Below are positions 27,152 through 36,152 of a stretch of 64,000 bases of DNA, one piece after another. The stretch is from NCBI GenBank assembly GCA_965223305.1, contig CBDCWT010000030.1, forward strand, positions 62,001 through 126,000, read 5' to 3'. Position numbers and translations under genes: made by a program. The notes beneath the pieces were generated by a model. That model searched no databases. It saw nothing but the letters and a program-made list of their open reading frames with translations, and had not been told where the DNA came from. Within the stretch, counting starts at the first letter, position 1. Each line of letters opens with the position of its first letter. The stretch comes from CBDCWT01 sp965223305 (GTDB lineage: Bacteria > Planctomycetota > Planctomycetia > Pirellulales > Pirellulaceae).

Positions 27152-27913
27152 CTAGACTTGACGGATTTCTCGTGCCGGGATTCCGCCCACCACGACTCCT
27201 GCGGCGACGTCTTTGGTCACCACAGAACCGGCTCCAACCACGGCATGCTGGCCGATTTCGATGCCGGGCATCACTTGGCAACCGTGACCAATCCACACCG
27301 CACTGCCGACCGAAATTGGACTGGTGTCTACGGGCCGATCCCAGATCAGCTCTTCGCGGCTAGGGGAGTGTTTGTGTGTATAGAACGCGCAGTTGGGGCC
27401 AGTGCGCACATCGTCGCCGATCAGTACGTCGGCGCAGACGTCTACTAGGTTGTCGATACTCAAATGTGACGCACGACCAAGAAAAAACCGTCCCTGACCC
27501 GCCGGCTCGCGGCACACAATCGCAGTGCGAGCACCGATCACTGCAGCCGGGCCGGTCTCGACGCCCGCCACCGAGAGAATCGTAACGTCCTCCTCCACCG
27601 TGGTCTCTGCTCCCAGCTCGAGCTGCTGCCCACGACGCGCACACAAACGGGAACGGGCTCCGACCTGCGATCCTGCACCGATCACAATCGTCGCCTCGGT
27701 TTCAGCAATCAACTGAATGTCCGCCCCGAGCACGGCGCCCGCGCCGATCACGACGTGTCCGTTGCCTCGAAACCGGACGGAGGATGCCAGCCGCACACCG
27801 GCGTCCACCTCCAAGCGCCGCTGGCTCCAAACCGCCCCCAGCCGCGCTTTACAGCCGGCGCTCCATTCGCGGCCAATCGCCAACCAAGGCCGGACTACTC
27901 CGTAGCGACTCAA
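27152..27913 (-). CDS. Hexapeptide-repeat acyltransferase
   Basis: A 253-residue left-handed beta-helix acyltransferase. Hexapeptide turns run through most of the protein (VIGAGAVLGADIQL, IVIGAGSQVGARSRL) and end in the well-known VGSAVWIGHGCQVMPGIEIG, then AVVGAGSVVTKDVAAG and GIPARE. A probable catalytic histidine lies in FYTHKHSPS, shortly before the terminal coils. It likely transfers acetyl from acetyl-CoA to a sugar hydroxyl or amine. It is longer than maltose-acetyltransferase-type enzymes. The start overlaps the upstream GT4 stop by four bases. Confidence 0.85.
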   Translation of the reverse strand: MSRYGVVRPWLAIGREWSAGCKARLGAVWSQRRLEVDAGVRLASSVRFRGNGHVVIGAGAVLGADIQLIAETEATIVIGAGSQVGARSRLCARRGQQLELGAETTVEEDVTILSVAGVETGPAAVIGARTAIVCREPAGQGRFFLGRASHLSIDNLVDVCADVLIGDDVRTGPNCAFYTHKHSPSREELIWDRPVDTSPISVGSAVWIGHGCQVMPGIEIGQHAVVGAGSVVTKDVAAGVVVGGIPAREIRQV

Positions 27914-29052
27914 TTCCGTGTTCCGTTTAGCAGTCCGGCATAGGTCCGCATGATGCCCGCTACCTCTTTGGTGAAATCACCCTTGTCTCGGACAGTCTGG
28001 AACCCGTTCTCCCGTAGTCTGCCGTAGTAGGTGTCGTCGGTCATGATCTTCAGCAGCGCCCCGGCGAGGGCCGTGTGATCTTCGGGGTCGACAACGACCG
28101 AGTTGACCTCACCTTGGATCACTCCCTCGTAGCTCTTGTCGCGCGAGACAATCAACGGACATCCGGATGCCATTGACTCGAAAATCGAGGCTGGGAAGCC
28201 GTCCATCAGCGGTATTGAGACCGCCACGCGGCTGACACGGTAGAGGTGGCAAAGATGCTCATACGGCAGATGATCTAACCGGATAATTCGGTTCCAAACC
28301 CCCAAACGCTCTGCTTCGCAACGAACCAACGATTCATAGCTGGCGGCGTCCTCATAGTTCTCGACATGGTGATGTTTGAGGATCACCTGCAAGTCGGGGA
28401 ACTTCTTCACAACCTGCGGAAGAGCGCGAATGAGTGTCAGCTGGTTGTAACTAGGCCGCAGCGAACGAGGACTGAGCAGGTAGCGGCCGTCGGGCTTCAG
28501 CCCGTATTCCTGCAATACTGCGAGCGACGGAGTGCCCGGCGAGAAGTCGTTCAGGTCGGCTCCGAACCGCATAATTTGCTGGCGGGCGGTTGGCGCGAAC
28601 GGTACGATCTCCTCCAACACATCCTGGGCATCAGAGACGACAAGCGATGCATCGCGAAGACTGCGTTGAAAAGCTGAATCACCGAGGATTTCTTGCGGAT
28701 AGTGACCCCACGTCGTGTAGGCCAGCTTGGCACGACGCGGCCGTGTCAGTCGCAACCACTTCGCCATGCGGGGATCGTCTTGAACATGAATGATATGCGG
28801 GTCAAACTCGCGCATCGCTCCCCATAGATACATGAGGGAAGCAACCCTGGCAGTCTTCGGCAGCCCCAGAATCCGAGGTGTGGCTAGCGGCTGATAACAT
28901 CGCAGCCGTGGTCGATCGGCCGACCTGCCCATGCACAACGCCGCCACATCCGCACCCTGGCGACTGAGCTCCTCGGCAAAGCGACGCGTGTGAATCGAGC
29001 TGAATCGGCCCACAACCATCACCCGCATCGGAGAGTCACAAATATCGTGCAC
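27910..29052 (-). CDS. Family 4 glycosyltransferase
   Basis: A 380-residue GT-B enzyme. The ATG at 29052 follows the aminotransferase stop by two bases, but the core strand begins at MRVMVVGRFSSIHTRRFAEE, so the ATG at 29028 is also possible. The donor domain has YLLSPRSLRPSYNQLTLIRA, RLDHLPYEHLCHLY, VSIPLMDGFPASIFESMA and SGCPLIVSRDKS. It lies directly after the amino-sugar biosynthesis genes and could use their product as donor (inference from position). Confidence 0.83.
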   Translation of the reverse strand: MHDICDSPMRVMVVGRFSSIHTRRFAEELSRQGADVAALCMGRSADRPRLRCYQPLATPRILGLPKTARVASLMYLWGAMREFDPHIIHVQDDPRMAKWLRLTRPRRAKLAYTTWGHYPQEILGDSAFQRSLRDASLVVSDAQDVLEEIVPFAPTARQQIMRFGADLNDFSPGTPSLAVLQEYGLKPDGRYLLSPRSLRPSYNQLTLIRALPQVVKKFPDLQVILKHHHVENYEDAASYESLVRCEAERLGVWNRIIRLDHLPYEHLCHLYRVSRVAVSIPLMDGFPASIFESMASGCPLIVSRDKSYEGVIQGEVNSVVVDPEDHTALAGALLKIMTDDTYYGRLRENGFQTVRDKGDFTKEVAGIMRTYAGLLNGTRN

Positions 29053-29054
29053 TG

Positions 29055-30209
29055 CTAAGCCGCGGCTGACCGGATCATCGAACAGACTTCCCGTACCTGC
29101 TGCACGGTCATCGAAGGAAAGATCGGAAGCGAAATAGCTCGTTCGGCAAACTGCTTGCTGTGCGATAGGTTGTTCGTTCCCGTAGCCGCGAAGGCCGCAA
29201 ACTCAGTGATGCAAGGGTAATGGAGGCTGGTTTGGACTCGCGCCTCACGTAACTTGGTGACAACCGCACAGCGCTGCTCTGGTGACGGGGCGACGACTAC
29301 CATCAGATGTCCGGACGGTTCATCGTTTCGGTCAGCAAAGGGCAGGATCCACCCTGCGAGCGGTCGCAGCTCCCGCCGATACTCGGCTTGCAAACGACGG
29401 CGACGCTCGTTGTTCGCGGGAAGCTTCGCCAGCTGCGCCCTGCCGAGCGCCGCATGAAGTTCATCTAAACGGTAGTTAAATCCGGGCACCGCGACGTCGT
29501 ACGAGCTGGCATGTCCGCGATGACGGTCCCAAGTGAGCGAAGTCATGCCATGCGAGCGAAGCAGGCGCAGCCGTTCGGCAATGTCGTCACGACTCGTGAC
29601 AACCATGCCTCCTTCTCCAGTTGCCAGATTCTTGTTGCTAAAAAAGGAGAACACACCGAGATCACCAAGGGCACCAGCCAGCTGGCCGTGCAGACCAGTT
29701 GCTAACGGATCGTCGTAGTGCGCACCGACGGCGTGGCAAGCGTCCTCGACTAGCGGCAGCTGATGCTGTTGGCAGATCTGCCGAAGGTCGTTCATCCTGC
29801 AGATGCTGCCGCCATAGTGCATGACCACGATGGCCTTGGTGCGCTCTGTGATGAGTTGCTGAGTGTGCTGCGGGTCCAGGTGTGGCTCTTCGAACCCTAT
29901 CAAATCAGCGAATACCGGTGTGGCCCCTAAAGCGACGGTCATGTTGGCAGCGGCAACGAAGTTCAAAGCCGGTTGTATCACCTCGTCCCCCGGCCCAACA
30001 TCGAGAACGGCCAGCGCAAGGTGCAAACCCGCGGTCGCGCTGCTGATTGCGATGGCATGCTTGGCGCCGACAAATCGCGCGAACTCGCTCTCGAACAGCT
30101 CGACTTCGGGACCCATCGACAGCCAGTTGCTCTGCACGACACGCTGTACTGCAGCCAGCTCTTCTTCACCGTAGTCCAGGTCGGTCAGGGGTATTCGCCA
30201 GCTAGACAC
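29055..30209 (-). CDS. DegT/DnrJ/EryC1 sugar aminotransferase (LegC-like)
   Basis: A 384-residue PLP-dependent sugar aminotransferase. The frame is open from 30308, but GTG 30209 (VSSWRIPLTDLDYGEEELAA) overlaps the nucleotidyltransferase by eight bases and gives the usual family N-terminus. The PLP lysine is in FSNKNLATGEGG, and the cofactor-binding VEDACHAVGA is upstream. Such enzymes add an amino group to a 4-keto-6-deoxy sugar nucleotide. The 4,6-dehydratase two genes upstream would supply the keto sugar, so the pair probably makes an NDP-4-amino-4,6-dideoxy sugar. Confidence 0.88.
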   Translation of the reverse strand: MSSWRIPLTDLDYGEEELAAVQRVVQSNWLSMGPEVELFESEFARFVGAKHAIAISSATAGLHLALAVLDVGPGDEVIQPALNFVAAANMTVALGATPVFADLIGFEEPHLDPQHTQQLITERTKAIVVMHYGGSICRMNDLRQICQQHQLPLVEDACHAVGAHYDDPLATGLHGQLAGALGDLGVFSFFSNKNLATGEGGMVVTSRDDIAERLRLLRSHGMTSLTWDRHRGHASSYDVAVPGFNYRLDELHAALGRAQLAKLPANNERRRRLQAEYRRELRPLAGWILPFADRNDEPSGHLMVVVAPSPEQRCAVVTKLREARVQTSLHYPCITEFAAFAATGTNNLSHSKQFAERAISLPIFPSMTVQQVREVCSMIRSAAA

Positions 30210-30963
30210 GTTCGATCGCCGCGGCGCCTTGGGCAAACAACTCCTGAGCTCGTGCGTAGTCATCGGGCCGACCGATGTCGAGCCAGAGACAGTCGGTGGG
30301 AAACGCACAAACTCGCTCGCCGGCGGCGAGCAGCTTCAAGACCAGATCTGGGAAATCTAGGTATTGGCCCCTCTCGATGAACGGCAACACCCGCGGCTCA
30401 TAAACGTAGATCCCCATGCTGACGCTATAGGTATGCTCCGGCTTCTCGTGATAGTTGAGCAGCTGAAAGTCCTGGCCGAATTCGAGCACCCCCAGGTCGA
30501 TTTTCACCTTTCGTTGCTGGGTAGCCACCGTTAGTGCCGCATTCTGCTCGTGGTGAAACGCCACCAACTTGTGGAAATCCAGGTCAGTCAGCAGGTCACC
30601 GTTCATCACCAAAAAGGTCTCGTCCAACTTAGACACCGATGCCAAGGAACCGGCCGTGCCGGTCGGTTCAGCTTCTTCGACGTAGTGGATCGTGCAGCGG
30701 CTCGTCAGCTGTTGCCGGTGATGAAAATAGGCCTTGATCAACTCGGCGAGGTAACCCAGAGACAACGTGATATCGACGATGCCAAAGCTCAAAAGTCGCT
30801 GGATCAAAACCTCCACCACCGGTTCTTCGCCGAGTGGTACAAGCGGTTTGGGAAAGTTAACTGTAAAGGGGCGCAACCGAACTCCCTTGCCGCCCGCCAG
30901 AATGACGGCCCGCAGACCTGAGGCAGCTCCCTCGTGTATGTCCTCAGAGGCGTGGCTGCTCAT
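30202..30963 (-). CDS. Sugar-phosphate nucleotidyltransferase
   Basis: A 253-residue NTP-transferase. The frame is open from 31059, but ATG 30963 makes a four-base ATGA overlap with the dehydratase stop. The nucleotide loop is VILAGGKGVRLRPF, followed by PKPLVPLGEEPVVEVLI. The metal-binding aspartate is in FLVMNGDLLTDL, and the product side has WLDIGRPDDYARA. It lacks CBS or hexapeptide extensions. Its placement between the 4,6-dehydratase and the aminotransferase suggests that it makes the activated sugar for this module; the nucleotide used cannot be read from sequence. Confidence 0.87.
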   Translation of the reverse strand: MSSHASEDIHEGAASGLRAVILAGGKGVRLRPFTVNFPKPLVPLGEEPVVEVLIQRLLSFGIVDITLSLGYLAELIKAYFHHRQQLTSRCTIHYVEEAEPTGTAGSLASVSKLDETFLVMNGDLLTDLDFHKLVAFHHEQNAALTVATQQRKVKIDLGVLEFGQDFQLLNYHEKPEHTYSVSMGIYVYEPRVLPFIERGQYLDFPDLVLKLLAAGERVCAFPTDCLWLDIGRPDDYARAQELFAQGAAAIERV

Positions 30964-31964
30964 ACGGTGTAATCCTGTGCCCGATAATCCTGTAGATGCT
31001 GGCGAAGATAGTCGACTGTATGGCCAAGTCCCTCGCCGAGACTGACTCGCGGGCGCCAACCAAGCAACCTCTGTGCCTTGGAAGGGTCGCAGAGTAGTAG
31101 TTCGACCTCACTCTTTCCGGGGCGTAGCCGCTGTCTCACCGAGACAACACGGGCCTGGCTCCCCGCGGCTTGAACACACTGCTCGGCCAGATCGCCTATC
31201 GAAACGGCGTCCCCTTGCCCGATGTGAATCGTCTCCCCTTCGATACCAGGAGTCGTAGCGGCGAGCAAGAAAGCTTCTGCCGTGTCACCGACGTAAGTTA
31301 AGTCTCTTCGAGCGGTCAGGTTCCCCAACTCGATGCAGTCGGCCCCGGACAGCGCCTGTACCAGCACTGTCGGGATGACCGCTCGCGCCGACTGGCGTGG
31401 TCCGTAGGTGTTAAACGGCCGCAGGGTAACAACCGGCAAGTCAAAACTGCAATGATACGACTCCGCAAGCTTGTCTGCAGCAATCTTGCTGGCAGAGTAC
31501 GGAGATTGCCCTTGGAGTGGATGGTCTTCGTCAATCGGTGTGTAGCGCGCCGTCCCGTAAACCTCGCTGGTCGATGTAATGACTACGCGGCGAGTGCCTG
31601 CTTGACGGCAGGCGTCCAGCACATTCAACGTCCCATTCACGTTGGTGGCGACGTACGAGGCGGGCGCCCTGTACGAATACGGGATACCGATCAGCGCCGC
31701 TAGATGTAGCACGACGTCACAGCCAGCAACCAACTCTCGCATCATGAACGGATCGGTGACATCACCCAAGCGTACTTCAAGCGGTAGGCCCGCTTGACCG
31801 GACAACCGGCCTAAATGTCCCCAACTTCCATCGCCACGGTAGTGCGCCAGCGCGCGAACCGAATGGCCCAAGCGCAGCAACAACTCGGTCAGATGGCTAC
31901 CGATGAAGCCACCCGCACCCGTCACGAGTACCTGTAGCGCCGTATCTTGCCGATTGTCTGACAC
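30960..31964 (-). CDS. NAD-dependent sugar-nucleotide 4,6-dehydratase (LegB-like)
   Basis: A 334-residue extended SDR enzyme. The NAD motif is VLVTGAGGFIGSHLTE (about 12-27). The catalytic Ser region is ITSTSEVYGTARYTPIDEDH, and the YxxxK pair is in SPYSASKIAADKLAE. The stretch from STSEVYGTA to SASK closely resembles LegB-type GDP-GlcNAc 4,6-dehydratases of legionaminic acid pathways. It would convert an NDP-sugar to the 4-keto-6-deoxy form for the aminotransferase at 29055. No NeuB-type synthase is present in the window, so a full nonulosonic acid pathway is not shown. Confidence 0.82.
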   Translation of the reverse strand: MSDNRQDTALQVLVTGAGGFIGSHLTELLLRLGHSVRALAHYRGDGSWGHLGRLSGQAGLPLEVRLGDVTDPFMMRELVAGCDVVLHLAALIGIPYSYRAPASYVATNVNGTLNVLDACRQAGTRRVVITSTSEVYGTARYTPIDEDHPLQGQSPYSASKIAADKLAESYHCSFDLPVVTLRPFNTYGPRQSARAVIPTVLVQALSGADCIELGNLTARRDLTYVGDTAEAFLLAATTPGIEGETIHIGQGDAVSIGDLAEQCVQAAGSQARVVSVRQRLRPGKSEVELLLCDPSKAQRLLGWRPRVSLGEGLGHTVDYLRQHLQDYRAQDYTV

Positions 31965-31965
31965 G

Positions 31966-33117
31966 TTACGTTTTCCTCGCGACCACTCGAATCGCGTCGC
32001 CCAAATCCGCTTCGTCCAATAACACTCTCAGTTCTGGCGAGCTGTGAAAGACTTCCTGGAGCCGGAGCGGGACCGGGTCGAGCCCCTCGACCCAGATATT
32101 ACGGCACTGCCAGTCTTCGATGTCCCATCCAAGCTCCTCCAGCCACTCGCGTACGCTGGCACACGTGACACGGTCGACCCCATAGTGCGAATAGTCGCTG
32201 TACCCTTCCCAATCCACGCCGAACAGTCGATGGGTCAGCGAGTCCCCATTGCTCGTGTGGAGGAAAAGCAGCCCGCCGGATGGGACGCGGCGCGAAACTG
32301 TGGCAAGCGATTCTCGAGGATCGGCAAAATGTTCCAGCACATCCCACATCCAGATCACGTCGAAGTCGCCGCGGAAGGGAACGCCGGCTTCTTCCAGGCT
32401 AGCGCAGCGCACACGTTCAGAACCGACCTTTCGCGCGGCCTCGGCGATGGCAAATTCGGACGCGTCCATACCAAAGGCGTTGAATCCTGCCTCCAGGAAG
32501 GCCGCGGTGTAGAGGCCCAGAGCGCAGCCTACATCCAAGAGCCTGCCGCTTGCACAATGCTGCGTCACCAACGCGACACCGTCTGCCGTTGCCGTCTGTC
32601 GCGGGTAGTCAATATAGTCATCGCCAAAGTAGTAGTCGCCACCGATCGGCTTTCGGTCGTAGGGAAGATAATGGGAACAAAGACGACTGTATCGCTCACC
32701 GTCGGCGGAGAGCTGCACTTCCGCGACGAACTTGCGGGCCTCGCTGCGCACAGCGGTGGCTACCGGCATTGGCGTACCGTTGCGGGAAACGACCGACGTG
32801 GTCAGGTCGACCGACAGGACATCCCCTCTGCGGAGCTCAGGTAGCCGGCATTCGGCCAGCAGTTCGCCGACGACGGGCTGAACGTCCGTGTACTCCATGG
32901 CATAGAGACGATATGAACAGTCGGTGCCGCTCAGGAGCATCCTGTAGCTGGCCGTGCCAGCCGGACTCGCCCGGTAGGAATATTGCAACGGCAATATCGC
33001 GGTAGCCGGTCCCCTGTGGACGGAGTTGCGCAGCGTCTTCGACGTGGCAGTCCGGCCGCCGGCACCTCTTCCCACGATCCTCCTGAGCAATGATGTCGCC
33101 TTCTGCCGGACTTTCAT
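31966..33117 (-). CDS. Class I SAM methyltransferase with N-terminal extension
   Basis: A 383-residue protein. The C-terminal half is a Methyltransf_23-type methyltransferase: LLDVGCALGLYTAAFLEAGF (motif I), FNAFGMDASEFAI, FDVIWMWDVLEHFADPRE and LLFLHTSNGDSLTHRLFG. The N-terminal half (about 35-190) is not clearly homologous to a known domain. It includes RYSRLCSHYLPYDRKPIGGD just before the catalytic domain, a zinc- or substrate-site-like segment. It lies one base upstream of the LegB-like gene. The substrate is unknown; a sugar C- or O-methylation is the likely role. Confidence 0.78.
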   Translation of the reverse strand: MKVRQKATSLLRRIVGRGAGGRTATSKTLRNSVHRGPATAILPLQYSYRASPAGTASYRMLLSGTDCSYRLYAMEYTDVQPVVGELLAECRLPELRRGDVLSVDLTTSVVSRNGTPMPVATAVRSEARKFVAEVQLSADGERYSRLCSHYLPYDRKPIGGDYYFGDDYIDYPRQTATADGVALVTQHCASGRLLDVGCALGLYTAAFLEAGFNAFGMDASEFAIAEAARKVGSERVRCASLEEAGVPFRGDFDVIWMWDVLEHFADPRESLATVSRRVPSGGLLFLHTSNGDSLTHRLFGVDWEGYSDYSHYGVDRVTCASVREWLEELGWDIEDWQCRNIWVEGLDPVPLRLQEVFHSSPELRVLLDEADLGDAIRVVARKT

Positions 33118-33132
33118 GAAAAACTGTGCAGC

Positions 33133-33939
33133 CTATCCCTTTCGCCAGATGAAGAGGTAGTCGCGGAAGCCATGCAGCTCGCGATGGGGGTCATCCAACA
33201 GCCGGCGAATCCAAACCGAAGCTCCAGCATGCAGCGATATCAGCGGCCTCGGAACTCTCTCCGTTTGGTACCGCTCGAAACGTCCATTTTCGCGTCGGAC
33301 GACGTCGATTCGTTCACGTCGAAAACCGGCTCGCTCGAACCCCGCCAAAAAAGCCTTCGGTGTGACGTCGATATACATCTCCAAATTCGCTACGCGACCA
33401 CCCTCTTTGAGGACCCGAAACATCTCGCCCGCCAGCTGGTCATAGGTAGGAACAAAATCGGGGTCGGACACATCCGCCGTGGGTGTCGGACCGCCGCGGC
33501 AGGCTGCGGCGGGTGGAAAGAGCGCGTACTTGAGCACGCCACAAATCCAGATGAAGTCAACAGAGTTGTCGGCCAACGGCAATGAACTGCCGTCGGCGAG
33601 CTTTGTTTCACAACCTGACGGCAACCCAAACCGTTCTGCCTCCTGCAGCATCTCGGGTGTGATATCCATACCAGTAACTTGATATCCGCGCGCCCCGAAG
33701 TGACGAATAAACCGTCCGGTGCCACAGCCGTAGTCGAGCAACCTAACGTCGCGATGGGGACGCGGAGCGTAGCGGCGGACCGCGTACTTGGCGGCAGTAA
33801 GGCTCGTCTGATGTAGATACTGGTTGCGGACGTCGGTTCCCGAAGGATCCAATACCGCACTCAGTTCACCAGCGGCAGCGCGCTGTGACCAGGACGGACC
33901 GGCCGTCTCGTACCTGACACGCTGCGACGATAGGTTCAT
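33133..33939 (-). CDS. Class I SAM methyltransferase
   Basis: A 268-residue methyltransferase. The frame is open to 34278, but ATG 33939 overlaps the FemAB-like gene stop by four bases (ATGA) and is preferred. Motifs: VRLLDYGCGTGRFIRHFG (motif I), YQVTGMDITPEMLQEAE, LPLADNSVDFIWICGVLKY and EMFRVLKEGGRVANLEMY. A Cys/Gly/Pro-rich insert (AACRGGPTPT) follows motif IV. The substrate is not known. It forms a pair with the next methyltransferase, 15 bp downstream. Confidence 0.82.
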   Translation of the reverse strand: MNLSSQRVRYETAGPSWSQRAAAGELSAVLDPSGTDVRNQYLHQTSLTAAKYAVRRYAPRPHRDVRLLDYGCGTGRFIRHFGARGYQVTGMDITPEMLQEAERFGLPSGCETKLADGSSLPLADNSVDFIWICGVLKYALFPPAAACRGGPTPTADVSDPDFVPTYDQLAGEMFRVLKEGGRVANLEMYIDVTPKAFLAGFERAGFRRERIDVVRRENGRFERYQTERVPRPLISLHAGASVWIRRLLDDPHRELHGFRDYLFIWRKG

Positions 33940-34862
33940 GAACTGTGCGTCAGCTTCCTGATCCAATTCCGAGCTCCATCGAGTTTTGTCCAGAGTGGAT
34001 TCCGCCAACCAAAACGCCAACTGCAAACTGTCTCGGCGCCCCAAAACGACTTGAACTTTTCGAGCGATTCGATGCCGGCGGAACCGCCGAAATTGAATGC
34101 CCTGGCATTCGTCCGATGCGCCCACTGGACTGCCTCGTCCAGCACCGCGCACATAGGAAACTGCTTCGAGAACTGATGATCGTGGGCCCCGTGCAGATAG
34201 AAGACCGTGTCGCCGTCGCGTAGGAACAGACCACCCCCGATGATCTGGTCGTCGTTGCGGGCAACCAAGAATCGGCATCCGGCGACGGTCTCGATCAACG
34301 CCAGTAGAAACGACTCCGGAAACATGAAACCGTACCCACCCTTCGAGTCGGCAAGTCTCCGGTGAATCGCGTAGTATTCCGACAACTCCAGGGCACTCGT
34401 TGACGCCTCAACAACGACGCCCCTGCTGCGCGCTTTGCGTACTTGATTGCGGATCGTCGCGTTGAACTGGCGAAAACTCTCCTCGTAGTTTGCCCGCAAG
34501 ACAAGCACCTGGGTCGTGACACGACTTGCACTCGGCAAACGCGACGCGAGCTTCTCGGCCAACGGTTGATGGTCATAGCGAACGTTCCATTCGAACCGCC
34601 TCACTTGGTTCGACTGCAATTGGGCAAGCATGCATTCGATGGTCTCGGACGATAGCTCGCCGTTCCAACCCGGACTCGCAAAAAAACCACTGGGAGCAAA
34701 ATCAACTGCCCACAGGCCGGTGCGTCCCACGGTCGCAACCGCGAAGACAGGAGGTCTCCGGTTCGCGGAATCAAGCGCAATCGGTACCGGGCGCAGCTTG
34801 CCCTCGAAGTGATGGCACCAAGCATCCACAAACTCTCGAGTGCAAAAAACGGTGTCGTTCAT
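33936..34862 (-). CDS. FemAB/GNAT-like acyltransferase (PF13480-type)
   Basis: A 308-residue protein of the FemAB-like / BioF2-like acetyltransferase group. Typical segments are TIRNQVRKARSRGVVV (about 135-150), then YYAIHRRLADSKGGYGF, RFLVARNDDQIIGGGLFL, FYLHGAHDHQF and AFNFGGSAGIESLEKFKSFW. These proteins often sit in exopolysaccharide operons, where they may N-acylate an amino sugar; here the LegC-like aminotransferase could supply the amino group (inference). Both ends overlap neighbouring genes by four bases. Confidence 0.78.
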   Translation of the reverse strand: MNDTVFCTREFVDAWCHHFEGKLRPVPIALDSANRRPPVFAVATVGRTGLWAVDFAPSGFFASPGWNGELSSETIECMLAQLQSNQVRRFEWNVRYDHQPLAEKLASRLPSASRVTTQVLVLRANYEESFRQFNATIRNQVRKARSRGVVVEASTSALELSEYYAIHRRLADSKGGYGFMFPESFLLALIETVAGCRFLVARNDDQIIGGGLFLRDGDTVFYLHGAHDHQFSKQFPMCAVLDEAVQWAHRTNARAFNFGGSAGIESLEKFKSFWGAETVCSWRFGWRNPLWTKLDGARNWIRKLTHSS

Positions 34863-36139
34863 AGGACGCCGCGAGAACTTAGTTCGGTCCTAGCCCAGCG
34901 TGACCGGACGAAGTACTTGCCGCAGGAAGGATCGAGCATCAAGTCTCCGTGCTCCACTGGCGCAGGAATCACGTCGACAACACAGCTCAGTTTGGGATAG
35001 TCGATTTCGCGCGTGCAGGCGGCGTCCGTGATCCAGGGACTGAGAAAATACCGACCGGGGTACAACCCGATCTCGGCAACTCGCATCTCGACGACGACGT
35101 CCCCCAGCACTCGACCTAAACGCAAGCCGTCGTGGTTCGAACGCAGGTCCAATAGCGGCTCGCCCAGCGGGTTGTGTACCATGACGCCGAACAGCGGATC
35201 GACCAGCGGTTCGTGTACCGTGGCGTGGATGCGGATCACCAACTCTCCGACCACAGACACGCTGCCCGGGGTGCCCGCCGCGTCCTCGATTTCGACTTCC
35301 GTGATCAACGCTTCGCCGGTCGTGGAACGCTCTTTCCAATCTGCCAGTGAAACGGTTTGCCCCTCCTTGGCGTCGGTCAAGTACTGGCTTACCACCTCGG
35401 CGGGAAGCCCCTCCGCCTGCACACGACCGCTACCTAGCAAGATCGCTCGGCTGCACAGATGCTGGATCGCCGCCATATTGTGGCTCACGAACAAGACCGA
35501 GCGGCCTTCCGTCTTGGCAACGGCGTCCATCTTCCCCATGCATTTCTCTTGGAATCCGGCATCGCCGACCGCCAGCACCTCATCGACGATGAGGATTTCA
35601 GGCTCAAGGTGGGCGGCGACGGCAAAAGCCAACCTCACAAACATCCCGCTGCTGTAACGTTTGACGGGGGTGTCCAGGAAGCGATGCACCTCGGCAAAGT
35701 CGACGATCTCGTCGAATTTCTTCTTAATTTCCGCGCGGCTCATCCCCAGGATGGCGCCGTTGAGAAAGATGTTCTCGCGCCCCGTCAACTCTTGATGAAA
35801 ACCGGTGCCCACTTCCAACAAACTGGCCACCCGTCCGCCTAGCCGCACCCTGCCTTCCGTCGGGTCGGTGATTCGGCTGAGGACTTTCAGCAGCGTTGAC
35901 TTCCCAGCGCCATTGCGGCCGATGATCCCGAGGACCTCACCCGGATCTACCTCGAAAGAGACATTTTTCAGTGCCCAAAACTCCTCCCGGGAGGCGTTCT
36001 GCGTATCTTTCCTGCGGCTGCTAAACGGCCGTTTTACCGACTCGACCAGCTCTTCGCTGAACCGCCGGTAGCCCGCTTGGCGCTGATGGCGCAGCGTGTA
36101 CTTCTTGCCCAGGTTTTGCACTTGGATGATCGATGACAT
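34859..36139 (-). CDS. wzt: Wzt-type ABC transporter ATP-binding protein
   Basis: A 426-residue ATPase of a polysaccharide/teichoic-acid exporter. ATG 36139 (MSSIIQVQNLGKKYTLRH) is used rather than the longer frame from 36205, which runs into the permease gene. Walker A is GIIGRNGAGKSTLLKVL, the signature motif is YSSGMFVRLAFAV and Walker B is ILIVDEVLAVGD. The C-terminal 165 residues form a Wzt_C-type carbohydrate-binding domain, which in known systems recognises the terminal modification of the O-antigen chain. It works with the permease directly upstream. Confidence 0.92.
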   Translation of the reverse strand: MSSIIQVQNLGKKYTLRHQRQAGYRRFSEELVESVKRPFSSRRKDTQNASREEFWALKNVSFEVDPGEVLGIIGRNGAGKSTLLKVLSRITDPTEGRVRLGGRVASLLEVGTGFHQELTGRENIFLNGAILGMSRAEIKKKFDEIVDFAEVHRFLDTPVKRYSSGMFVRLAFAVAAHLEPEILIVDEVLAVGDAGFQEKCMGKMDAVAKTEGRSVLFVSHNMAAIQHLCSRAILLGSGRVQAEGLPAEVVSQYLTDAKEGQTVSLADWKERSTTGEALITEVEIEDAAGTPGSVSVVGELVIRIHATVHEPLVDPLFGVMVHNPLGEPLLDLRSNHDGLRLGRVLGDVVVEMRVAEIGLYPGRYFLSPWITDAACTREIDYPKLSCVVDVIPAPVEHGDLMLDPSCGKYFVRSRWARTELSSRGVL

Positions 36140-36152
36140 CAAATCATCCCGA

